Below, in pieces: positions 10,302 to 19,805 of a stretch of 32,715 bases of DNA. The first letter of the stretch is position 1. Every line of letters starts with the position of its first letter. Made by a program: the position numbers and the translations under genes. The DNA comes from Euprymna scolopes (lineage: Eukaryota > Mollusca > Cephalopoda > Sepiida > Sepiolidae). The stretch lies in assembly GCA_024364805.1 (NCBI GenBank), contig CM044514.1:51417233-51449947 (forward strand). Direction: 5' to 3'. Under the pieces are notes generated by a model. The model saw nothing but the letters and a program-made list of their open reading frames with translations, did not search any database and was not told where the DNA came from.

Positions 10302-10665
10302 GTCACATAAATTTAAATAGAAGTGAAACTATGTGTAATATCTTTATATTAAAATTTCTCTCCCCCCCTCTCTCTCTCTCTTTCCAGCCGTCTGTTTATG
10401 TTTCTTTCTTTTCCTCTCCTTTTTTTACTGTCTTCCTCCATAAACCTTTTAGTATCTTTCACCTAACTCATTCCTCTCTCTTGTTTTACTGTGCTGAAAA
10501 TATATCATTCAGATACTGGAGCAACCTTTTTCAAATGTAATACTTCATTCTCATATTTATTGCTTCTGGGCAACTCCAAATAGAACAAAACAATGACGTT
10601 CTTCAATAAAAGTAATTCCGTTCCCTCCACTCACTTTCACGATAACATGAAGATAAATTAAAAAA

Positions 10666-10904
10666 AGATCTAAAAAGTATATATAAAATAAAGTAATTTT
10701 CAGATTGTAAACTGTTTCAACCACTTCCTCCTCATAAAATATATCTGAAATAAAATAATTTTCAGTCATTTCCAAGACTGACTCTGTATACCCCCCCTCT
10801 TAAAAATATATATGAAATAAAGTAATTTTCAGATGGTAAATAGCTTCAGTCATTACCAGGACTGACTCCATATAGCCACCGCTTCTTAAAAGTATATATG
10901 AAAT
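10666..10904 (+). repeat. Short tandem array, about 3 copies
   Basis: Units of about 65-87 bp start near 10671, 10736, 10802 and (partial) 10889. Each begins AAAA(G)TATATATxxAAATAAA, continues TAATTTTCAG, and contains a GACTGACTC-like block followed by a C-rich end. The fourth copy is cut off at 10904, where the candidate LTR begins. Confidence 0.7.
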
Positions 10905-11573
10905 TGTTATATTACAAAACTGAGCGTATGGAAGTAAGAAAGGAACAAACGAAAAGGTTGAGTTTAAACCTTTTATTTAAGGATAAAATGATCATGAAAC
11001 GAGCTGCTTAGCATGTCAGGATGTTCTGGTGGCGGCGGTGGGAATGCTGGTCGGATGTTAATATGACTCGGCGACGATTTGGTGTTAGGTCAGGCTAAGG
11101 TGGGGGCGACAATGTCAGGAATGTAGCTTAGTATTCTGGTTTCTGGGATATAGGTGCAGCGATGCGGCGGAGGATTGATCTGATTAGCAGGTGTCACTGT
11201 GTGTGGTGACAGTGGCTCCTGCTATTGGCGGGACAAACCTCAGTGTCTGGTGAGCTATGGTGATCTAGTGGTGGCGGCAGAAGAGGGGTAGTCTTCAAGG
11301 CTTGCTATCACGTATCATGAGTGAGATGGTGGTGGTGCGACGGCGCAGTAATTTTAATAGCTGTTGTTGCTAGCGAGAGGTTAACGGCTGCTGGCTTGTG
11401 AGCTGTGATGATCTGGCGGCAGCGGTAGCAGCAGCAGAGGGGTAGTCTTCACTGCTTGCTGTCCAGTATCATGAGTGAGATGGTGGCGGTGCGGCAGCGG
11501 CATGGTAATTATATTAGCTGTTGTCACTGGTGAGGGGTTAACAGCTGCTGGCATGTGTTATATCAATTTAACA
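10905..11573 (-). repeat. Possible solo LTR
   Basis: On the minus strand the segment starts TGTTAAATTG (11573) and ends TAATATAACA (10905), a TG...CA pair within TGTTA...TAACA ends. Near its 3' end it has an AATAAA signal inside TTAAATAAAAGG. No matching target-site duplication is visible (flanks GAAAT and CTAAG) and no second copy is present, so this is tentative. It could instead be part of an unrecognised repeat. Confidence 0.35.
11251..11558 (+). repeat. G-rich tandem duplication, two units of about 150 bp
   Basis: Copy 1 spans about 11251-11398 and copy 2 about 11399-11558. Both contain TGAGCT(A/G)TG, AGAGGGGTAGTCTTCA, TCATGAGTGAGATGGTGG and TTAAC(G/A)GCTGCTGGC. Copy 2 carries a few extra AGC/GCA triplets. 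The block is rich in GGT/GGC triplets and far more G-rich than its surroundings. Confidence 0.85.
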
Positions 11574-12046
11574 CTAAGAAAGTTGTGAATGTGTTCTAGT
11601 AGGTGTTGTACTTTGGCAGTGTTTTATGAGATAATTATTCGTGTTTATATGGTGCCAGAGTTGCGTCTGCTGTGATGTTTGTGTTTTGTATTTTGATTTT
11701 TCTTTTGATGTGTGGCTTCCTCTGGTGGTTTTCTTTGTTGAAGTGAGGTGCGAGTTATTCTGTTGATGTGTGTACATAAAAAATGAGCTTTGATGTTGTT
11801 GTGTGTGGTTATTTACATTGTTTCGACAAACGGACTTATTATCAGTGTCACTGCTCCTGCTGGTTTCTGGTTTATTCATGTAAATATGGAAAGATATGCG
11901 ATATAACAGAATAAAGTGAAGTTGCCCATTTTCCAATCGAATGATTGTTTTAATTGGGGATACCTTCCCCCTGCCTATGGTGTACTGGGAAGAAGCTTCA
12001 CATGCGACCCCGCATTGACTTAGATCACAATGCATTGTAATCTACA
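11574..12046. other. Unassigned stretch with a Penelope-like tail motif
   Basis: Contains a 153-codon minus-strand reading frame (11574-12035) rich in Ser, Thr, His and Gln, which I do not recognise and think is chance or repeat-derived. At 11820-11845 the minus strand reads CTGATAATAAGTCCG...GTCGAAAC, resembling a decayed hammerhead-type core. This suggests the stretch is an old Penelope-like or related non-coding end. Confidence 0.3.
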
Positions 12047-12064
12047 TTGCACTGTAATACACCT

Positions 12065-12677
12065 TCTGTTGATTTTATGCAAAAGTCAAGTATCATAGTT
12101 CAATTGTGCTCTAAACAGAAACATTCATTTCAAATGCGCCATTGTCTTGTTAAAGGGCCTACTGTTGATTGTATTAAATTATTTTTTAGTGATGGGACGA
12201 TTCTATTATATTTCCTGATTCAATACAATTACCGATTCCGATTTCGATTCTGTATAAATCTCTGAATATTTAACTATAAAGTTGTTAATTTTTCCAATTA
12301 TTATAAAAACACATGTTAAACGTAAAATACACTTGTGGGCGGATGATCTATAGATTTTAGAGTTACTGGTAGTTTAAAATCAATTAATATTTAATATTTT
12401 ATCATTACTACCAGCAGTGGAAGATTTTGCTTTAACAAAATCAAATTAAATAGACAATTAAAAGAATCGTGTTTGGCATTGAACAATGGGCACAAATTTT
12501 TCTGATTGCAATACCCTAAAAAGTTCTGATTAATCGTCCCAACACTATTATTTTTACATAATTACTTGAATTAAAGTTAAACATACAAAACGTCATTGTT
12601 CAATTGTGTGCTAAAAAGAAACATTCATTTTGAACATGCCCCTTTCTTATAAAAGAATCGACAGTTGATTTTATAGG
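12065..12677 (+). repeat. Tandem repeat interrupted by a MITE
   Basis: The block TTCAATTGTGxxCTAAA followed by GAAACATTCATTT occurs at 12099 and again near 12599. CTGTTGATTxTAT-like blocks follow or precede at about 12066, 12162 and 12663. Removing the MITE at 12187-12547 leaves about two and a half units of 100-150 bp, so the array predates the MITE insertion. Confidence 0.7.
12187..12547. mobile_element. hAT-type MITE with 8-bp target duplication
   Basis: The left end TAGTGATGGGACGATT and the reverse complement of the right end, TAGTGTTGGGACGATT, match at 15 of 16 bases. The 8 bases on each side, TTATTTTT at 12179-12186 and 12548-12555, are identical. Terminal inverted repeats starting TAGTG and an 8-bp duplication are the signature of the hAT superfamily. 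At 361 bp with no coding capacity it is non-autonomous and would have been moved by a hAT transposase encoded elsewhere. Confidence 0.88.
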
Positions 12678-13535
12678 ATGGGCCCTTCTGCTTGTTTGGT
12701 GATAAAACTTCTCAACTGCACTTGTGATGTTACATCTTTACATCATCAACGCTCTGATCTCCATCTGGCATCAATTGAAATGGATGGCTCTCGTCTTGGA
12801 GAGGCTCCATGTTTTGACAAGCTTCTGGGTTTGACCTTTACTCCTGATCTGAAATGGAACACGTACATCAAATCTGTTGCCAGGGACGCTGGGAAAATGG
12901 TGGGATCCTTCTATCGCTCCAGAAGATATCTCACTACTGATGCAATTCTCTATCTATATAAAAGCCAAGTACGTCCAAGGATGGAGTACTGCTGCCACAT
13001 CTGGGCAGGAGCTGCTAAAAACAGCCTATCCTGCCTTGACAGAGTACAAAATAGACTTCGGGGTTTGGTGGGGGATGCCCTTTTCTCTTCCCTGCAACCT
13101 CTCTCCCACAGAAGAGACGTTGCAAGCCTGTCTTTGTTTTATCGTTATTTTCATGGCAGGTGCTCGTCTAAGCTCCAATCCCTCGTTCTCCCTCGCCAAT
13201 CTTTCATGAAAAACACCCATCTGGCTGAAACTACTGTCAATAATTTTCCCCACTCTTTATCTGCCTAAATCCAAACGTAGATTCCATGAGCAAAGCTTCT
13301 TTCTTAGAACTGCACACCAGTGGAACTCTCTGCCGCTTGCCTGTTTCCCACCTGACTACAAATTGGACGTCTTCAAGTCCAACATAAACAAACTCCTGAC
13401 AAACCACCCCCTTAAGTAAGACACTCTATCAAAACCCCCAATACTATCTCATTGATTACTGTACACACAATAACCCTTATCCCTGAGTGGCCTTCGAGCC
13501 TTGATAAGTGGTAACCCCCATGTAAAAAAAAAAAT
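12660..13535 (+). mobile_element. CR1/Jockey-group LINE, 3' fragment
   Basis: A 5'-truncated LINE whose coding part begins within the RT thumb region (about 12678), runs through the C-terminal domain to a stop at 13417-13419, and ends in a 3' UTR with an A-run at about 13524-13535. The 3' UTR contains GATAAGTGGTAACCCCCATG before the poly-A. The protein blocks MEYCCHIWAGAA and PLSHRRDVASLS match those in the LINE at 5932-8200, on the opposite strand. Confidence 0.9.
12678..13419 (+). pseudogene. LINE ORF2 C-terminal fragment
   Basis: A 196-codon frame (12678-13268) reads FDKLLGLTFTPDLKWNTYIK, YRSRRYLTTDAILYLYK, MEYCCHIWAGAA, CLDRVQNRLRGLVGD and PLSHRRDVASLSLFYRYFHG. A one-base-type frame change near 13254-13260 moves the reading to another frame. 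That frame gives LPKSKRRFHEQSFFLRTA, WNSLPLACFPPDYKLDVFK and NINKLLTNHPLK, then the stop at 13417-13419. The catalytic RT motifs lie upstream of the truncation and are absent. Apart from that shift the reading is well preserved, so this copy looks younger than the other LINE. Confidence 0.88.
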
Positions 13536-13605
13536 TTCAAAAAAATCGGCCCACTCTGATTCACTTTTTTTTATTATTTAAATACAGATTGAAATCCATA
13601 GGGAA

Positions 13606-13675
13606 CGCACACACACACACACACACACAGTTTCATTTATATAATAAATAGATAGATGGATAGATAAATACATTT
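13606..13675. repeat. Microsatellites (CA)n and GATA-like
   Basis: A (CA)n run of about 12 units (13606-13629) is followed by TTTCATTTATATAATAAATAGA and a short GATA/GATG run (13651-13668). On the minus strand the (TG)n directly follows the candidate Helitron 5' end. Confidence 0.85.
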
Positions 13676-14002
13676 GTTAAAACATTTCTGTATAACTAAA
13701 AATAAATCTCTTTACTTCTATGTTGTTGTTGTTGTTTTTTTGTTATTATTATCATTACTACTACTACCACTACTACTATTAATCATACGAGTCATTTAAG
13801 AATTTTACTTTCTTAACACTTCAGCCATTAAGTAGTGAGTGGGGAGGTCGGTTTTCTTGTCCATATGGGCTCCCCTCTCCATATGACATCTGTTATCATC
13901 TTGATCACCCTCACCTATTTGGCAAGCAGTAGTAGCAGAGAGAAGGAAGAGGGAGAAGAGGAAAAGGCTGAGCACTAACTGAGTATTTCAGAATAAAACA
14001 CC

Positions 14003-14060
14003 AATGGTCACCAAAAAAGGGTTCAATGGTAAACCATTGAATCCTTTTTTAGTGACCATT
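14003..14060. repeat. 27-bp near-perfect hairpin with 4-base loop
   Basis: The left arm, 14003-14029, starts AATGGTCACC and ends TTCAATGG. The right arm, 14034-14060, is its reverse complement except for two positions (one a G-T wobble). The loop is TAAA. It stands alone in unremarkable AT-rich DNA. It could be a palindromic mini-element or a transcribed small hairpin. Confidence 0.85.
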
Positions 14061-16700
14061 TCGAATCAGTTCCAGAATTTCCTTCCTGTTGAGAGGTTGT
14101 GTATTTTAAATTCTGTCTGTATAAAATACAGTTTCAATTGGCCAGAAGAAAGAAAACACAAGAGTCTTCTGCTCTGTCCCTGGCAGTTAAGAAGTGGAAA
14201 CTTTCCCTTTAACAAAACGAATTGAAAAAGGATTGACTTGAAAAAAACTTCAACAAATTTTTATTGACAAGAAGTAAAAAATTTAATCATGAAGGGGTTT
14301 GAAAAAGAATTCCTTTATCAAGGCAAAGGGCAAGTTATAAAAAACAGTTTCTTATATCATGACCATGATACTCAGTGTGTGTGTGTGTTTTTTGTTCTAT
14401 TTCTATTTCAACTTGCCTGTATGGGTTGATATTTGTATGTTATGTGGCTAGGTTCCTACACTCAAAAATTTTCTTCAATATTTCGGATATTTTCTTCATT
14501 ACCATATGTTGCATGGTGTCAATCCTCTATTTGATTCCAGTTTTAAAGTTAAAATCTTTGAACATTGCTAGCGGTGTTGAATGCAGCATTTGTCTCCCAC
14601 AGACCACCTTGGCTCCTTGTATTTTCATGACTGTAAGTAAATTCGGCGCATTGGGGAAGTGCACTTCCTTCAACCATTTTGAATGATAGCAATTTTTTTT
14701 AAGTCATTTACTTTGTACCTTTTAGCTGAATAGACCCTGGTTTTTGCCCAGCATATCCCAATAATAAAATTGAATAAGGTAGATCTCTTGAATACAGCAT
14801 GCATTTACTACAAGGCACTGAAGATCCTGCCAAATCTGAAGTTTACAGGAACCCAGCCCTCATGCACCATGTATTTATACTAGCTAAGATTCAATGTAGA
14901 GTCTTAATATAAGGTTTCTGAAATGCCATCCGGATCCTCATCAACTATGCAAATGTTGTTTTCATAGAGGAAAAATTGTCTTTTCCTTAATTTCCATTGA
15001 TTGGCTCCTATGAGGCTTTTGACTCGTCATCAGAGGAGGAGATGAAGAATACATATCTGTTTACATGAGAGATGTGGAGGAGTGGCTTTGGATGTAGTGT
15101 GTACTGAATCAGTGGAAAAGAGGGAGCTTCCTTTTACTTGCTAGCTGGAGGAGGGGTACTTTAGGCAGTCTTTTGAGGCAATGAAAACAGTGAAGGTATT
15201 CAAGAATAAACGTTTTTCTTAATTTTGTAGGATTTAAGGGGATCAGTTTATATTTCCTTTCTATGATGGGAGCTGTGACAGGTGGAGGTTATTGTTTTGA
15301 GGGAGGACATCATTTGGTTGGTGAAGAGGTGTGTAATTTCAATGGTGCAGCCTTGGGACTAAACTTGGATATGGACACCATATTAGTCAGTGTTTTGGGA
15401 AGAGAGCAGAGACTGGAAGGCTTCTGGGCTTATAATGTTGTATACAAGGAGACGATCTCGATGTACTTATCCTGCCCTAGATCTTTTTAGATCTTTTGGA
15501 GATTTTTATTTTTGATTCCTCTCCATCCAGCCTCATTTGGTTTAAGGTAAGCTTTCTAGAGATTTTCTTCCCAATAACAAGGATTCATCTCTCCTTCTTT
15601 AGATTGCTGAGCTTTGGGAAATCTTTTGTTATTGATGTTGCTTTCTTCAGGGAGATTTTATGGGTTTTCCCACTTTGATGCTGATTAGTTCCCTGACCCT
15701 AGGTTACAGCTACCACTACTTTAGTTTTACAGTTTATAGTTGGCTCACACTTTTTTTTGCAGACATTCAATTGTCAGGTTCCCACACCACCACACATCCA
15801 GCAAGAAGGTCTCCTTCCCACAACAATCATTGAGAGTCTAATTTCTTCTCCCACTTCTATAAAATAAGGAAAACCCATAAAAAATTTTCTATCAATAATC
15901 TAGACTCACATATACTAGTGACAGGTGATGAACATTATGTCCCCGTATTTCCCTAAGAATGTGGCACCATCTATGTGGAAAGGGTCAGAGGCCCATGTTT
16001 CACTTCAACTACTTCATTTATAAGATGTAACCTGCGTAATTATTTCCTATTTTGACAAGATAAGATATAAATAACCTATTGCATGCAGTGTTACAACAAA
16101 TTTTAATAACTCATTATTCTCTATGACTCACAGCCACAAGTAATTTGGTTATCAATTCGATGGAAGCTCTTATAACTTTTTTTAACTTCTTGTCCACTAC
16201 AAACGTTAGCAGGGTCCTTTTTGTATTTCCTCCAATTTTGATAAATGATAATTTCAGTGGAATTGCTCAATGGCCAACAAGTAGAGAGACCACTAGTATC
16301 CAAGCAGCACCTTGGCAATGTGCAGACAAGAACAGCATTACAGTAGTACAAAGAGAGACCAAAGAACTGTTATGACAAGCCGCATAACAAACAATACCCA
16401 CTTGTACATGCGAAGTAAAAAGTCTGTGTTCAGAATGTAGAGGTAGGTGTTAAAACAGTTAATGTTTCTTTTTAAAATAAAAATTTCTTATGTTTACAAA
16501 CGTTATTTATTGTTTTGGATTTGTTGTTCGAACATTTGTATTTTATTTATTGTTGTCATGTATCTTACAAGACCAGTGTCAGTTTCCTTAAATTGTATTA
16601 TACGTGCTTTTGTTTTTTTGTTGTTTTTTTTTTGCCTAAAAAAGAAAGAAAAAAAAGAAAAGAATTTAATGTTTTGTGGCTAGTTAGATAAAAGGTTGAT
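14061..16700. other. Unassigned stretch
   Basis: No recognisable coding or repeat family. Reading frames such as 14375-14686 (+), 15263-15490 (+) and 16145-16375 (+) have no motif I know. The 15263-15490 frame is Gly-rich at its start but otherwise featureless. A (TG)n run lies at about 14375-14389. Confidence 0.4.
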
Positions 16701-18339
16701 TTAATGTGGAGAACCCAAATTCCCTAAAAGCTGAAAAATTAGTGTGACCCCCTTTGCTATCATTTTAAATCATTTCCAGTTATTAGTGTTAACAAAATGA
16801 AGTGTTGATTATATAACACATCAAATTAAACAATGAACACTTATTTTTGTTTTTTTATATAGTTTTAACTGGGTGAATATTGAAGAAAATCGATAAGTTT
16901 ATCATCTCAATAGTAACGGAAAATTAACGATTACATCACAAAATTATTAAACCCTTTTTACCTGTCTTTAAGTGGCTTAAATAGTGAAAATAAAAAGAGA
17001 AAGTTTAAATACGTGTGTTGTAAAAAAAGTTACATGAGAACAAAAATAGCAATAATAAAAACGATTTCGTTTCTGTTATGTAATGCATTCCATACTTTAT
17101 ATATTCCATAAATTTCGCGGGAATTAATTCGCGTGTTTTATTTGTTCCATTTGCGCTCTTGGCGTTTCACTTATAACACCGTAAGTATTAACTCCTCACC
17201 CTTTTTTTTTTAAACTCTTTATTTTACACGTTATTATATTTAAAAACAGATTTCTACCGAAATATTTAAACTTAACTTTTAGTTTTTAATAGAAATTTAA
17301 TTTAATTAATCGGAGATTTAAAACCTTTTCAATTTAAAACCTACTTCGAAAGAGCTAAAAAGTAAAAACCTAACTGTGAACAGAAAAATCATGTTCAATG
17401 TGCTATTGTATGGACCATTTCGTTTAGTTTTTCGCCAAAAATAAAATTGATTGCTCGTCTTGAAATTGTGAATATTTTCCTGAAATTTAATTTTACTTTA
17501 CTATTTAAAAAAATGTTAGGAGTCACTTTAATCCAATATTTAATCGCTGGGGACCAGTTTCTTTTACAATAAAAAATTTGTTTAAAATGTTTATTACACA
17601 TACACGCAAAAAACTTTGAACATGAATAAGTTTTAACGGAGATTAACGTTTCTAACATAAGTTTAAAAAAGTTGAATTATCGAAAAGAAAATATTGACGA
17701 AAATGATTAAAAATGAAATTATCAAGATTTTCTAGTGATTCCTTTAAATTAAACTGAAAATCAACCTGATAAAAGTTTCTTATTCGTAATATGTATGGCA
17801 GTTGTTCAGAAACAAACTCTCGACCCATTCTTTAGCAAAAAAAAAAAATTACTACGGAAGCAATTTAATTACATTTTAAATATCAAAACGATTTATGCAA
17901 GCAACACGAGATTCTTGGCTGCGAATGAATTTATCGCGTGTAATATTACGTTGGCTAAATACGCATAACGTGGTCTTATTTTGAGAATGGTACCCTATTC
18001 TGAACAATTGAATTGCCGCCCGCATTTTAATAAGTTATCAAAGTTTATTCGATAATTTAAACGTTATAAATAAACTTCGGACTTTTTTTTTTTTTTTTAA
18101 GTATACGCCTCTCGGAAAAAAAAGCCGATGTGGCCTCTATTCCTCTGAAATTATATTTGTCATCGATTTGCTGTTTACTTTAAGAATAATCACTCTACTA
18201 ATAAATTTTTCGTCTCTATTTCTCATATGTAACTTTGATTAACATAGATTTTTTTTATTATTATTTAAATCAAAACAAAACTAACTTCTCTCTTTTTTCC
18301 TTGCCAAAAAAAAAAAAAATTAAAAAAAATTTTTTTTTT
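16701..18339. other. Unassigned AT-rich stretch, possibly Helitron interior
   Basis: Very AT-rich with long A and T runs and no coding blocks I recognise. Because a Helitron-type 3' end closes it at 18389, some of this stretch may be the body of a plus-strand non-autonomous Helitron, but I do not see the matching TC start. Confidence 0.3.
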
Positions 18340-18389
18340 CTAGCCTGGCAATATTTATACATTCGAACAACGCCGGAGGAAACAGCTAG
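18340..18389 (+). mobile_element. Helitron-type 3' end
   Basis: CGAACAACGCCGGAGGAAAC is followed by AGCTAG|T, so the element would end at 18389 with CTAG and be flanked by T. It resembles the minus-strand end at 10274-10301 (CCCGAGCAACGCTGGG...CTAG|T), but the hairpin stem is weaker. The 5' partner was not found. Confidence 0.45.
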
Positions 18390-18507
18390 TTTTTAAGTAC
18401 TCGATAGTTCATGTGTTTTTTTTTTATTTATTATTATTATTGATATTAAAATCGTAATAAATTCGACAGTAAGAAACAGGTGGGATTTGTTGCATAAAGT
18501 TAAAAGT

Positions 18508-18662
18508 GAAAACCATATAGAATACATTGGTTAATAAAGGTCTTATGTCATGAAAACTATTCGTCGACAATTTTAAATGTGATATGCGTTCAAAACGGAG
18601 CCGAATGCTTCTAAAAATCTTTTAAAAGTTTGTCTTCAGTTGGTACTCTAGCGTACATTGTC
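18508..18662 (+). repeat. Dispersed repeat, copy 2 (partner at 5279-5411)
   Basis: Begins GAAAACCATATAGAATACAT and shares CGACAATTTTAAATGTGAT and CAGTTGGTAC-type blocks with 5279-5411 in the same orientation. It is slightly longer, with an extra segment around 18597-18625. Confidence 0.7.
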
Positions 18663-18731
18663 CAAAGTTAAAAACAAATTAAAGTTGGACAATTTATAAT
18701 GTTCCAGATTCCTTTAAAATAAAGATTAAGT

Positions 18732-19270
18732 AGGATTATTCGGACTACTATTTTCATCTTGTTATTCACAACGTTTCGACCGATATAACTTCCGATCTGC
18801 AAATGCATCTTTTTGAACTTGCAAATCTTTATGTCGAGCTCTACCGTACGGAATTTCGAATTGAACCCTGTAATCCACGGGTATGTTGTTTTTGTTCCAT
18901 CAGTGTGTGTGAGGGGGGGGGGTCAAGAATAAATTTTTACCAGCTCTGCAACAAATTACAGAGTCGAAAGACAACTACACAAAATGAAACCCGGATTCTG
19001 GACATATTAAGAACCCTGGTGTTAGAAACAAAACGAGAAACTGATTTATTTACACTTTTGGAATTTTTTGAGATAAAGATTGATAATTTGGATTATTCGG
19101 ATTACTGTTCTCATTTATAAGTGAAATTTTCACGTCTTTCCCGATGTACACTCCAACCTTCTTCCGGTGTAGATTCTTGAGTTCGACAAGATACACTTGA
19201 AAGTCGAAGGTTACATCGGCCGAAACTGTGAGAATAGCACTCAAGATTAGAAGTGTCGTCTGAATAATCC
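18732..19270. repeat. Inverted-repeat unit with a third partial copy
   Basis: The left arm, about 18732-18830, and the right arm, about 19171-19270, are reverse complements at roughly four bases in five. Shared blocks include GGATTATTC, GTTTCG(A/G)CCGAT and a TTCxGAxxTxCAA block. A third copy in the left-arm direction, about 19086-19165, starts GGATTATTCGGATTACTGTT. Family not recognised; the GTTTCGGCC block resembles tails of Penelope-like elements. Confidence 0.65.
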
Positions 19271-19339
19271 AAATAATTTATTTTACTTAAAACTTGATAA
19301 AAATCATTATTATACTTAATAAAACAAAATATCAATTAC

Positions 19340-19765
19340 AATCTTTTAGAAAAGAAAAAAGTTTATTAAAAAAGAAACAATTTTAAGTAAATTTATTCTG
19401 GATCCAATTACGTAATCTGTTTAGTTCACTTTGATAGCTTATTGTCGGTGTGGTGTGAGCGTGTGAGGTAGTTTGTAATCTTTTCGAGTTTTAAAATTTA
19501 GGATCGCTTGTGGAAGAAACTTTGGTCACCAACGCTTGGGGCTTGTTTACATTTGTGATATTTTAAACCAACGCATTTCAGGTGAAAACATTATGTACTT
19601 ATGTGTCATGAAAATTTATGAAAAATGATCCAATAGAAGAAAAATAATTACAAGTATAAAAAAAAAAAAAAACTAAAATAATTGATAATTCGATAAATTC
19701 TATTTTTACTATTTTTTTTCTACTTCAAACACTGAAACTTTTCCTTTTAAATTGAAATAATAAAA

Positions 19766-19805
<40 letters not shown>

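Larger units (their letters stand above)
10274..13652 (-). mobile_element. Candidate Helitron with nested insertions (both ends seen)
   Basis: The minus strand starts at 13652 with TCTATTTATTATATAAATG followed by (TG)n, in keeping with the 5'-TC and AT/TG-rich start of many invertebrate Helitrons. It ends at 10274 with CTAG, the CTRR 3' end. The end is preceded by a GC-rich hairpin at 10286-10301 (CCCGAGCAACGCTGGG) about 8 bases upstream, as Helitrons require. The flanking bases are A before TC and T after CTAG, the expected A/T target. No Rep or helicase coding is visible, so it would be non-autonomous. The interior holds tandem repeats, a possible solo LTR, a MITE and a LINE, so much of its length would be later insertions. 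Whether the two ends belong to one insertion is unproven. Confidence 0.5.

Noticed and set aside
11251-11558. Possible CRISPR-like or satellite array
   Set aside because: Only two units with no spacers; a simple tandem duplication explains it.
11574-12035. 153-codon minus-strand reading frame
   Set aside because: Ser/Thr/His/Gln-rich without a recognisable domain; it coincides with a likely non-coding retroelement end.
15263-15490. 75-codon frame with a Gly-rich start
   Set aside because: No family match, no neighbours or signals, and of a length expected by chance.
17395-17658. 87-codon minus-strand frame
   Set aside because: Lys/Phe/Ile-rich as expected from AT-rich DNA; no motif.
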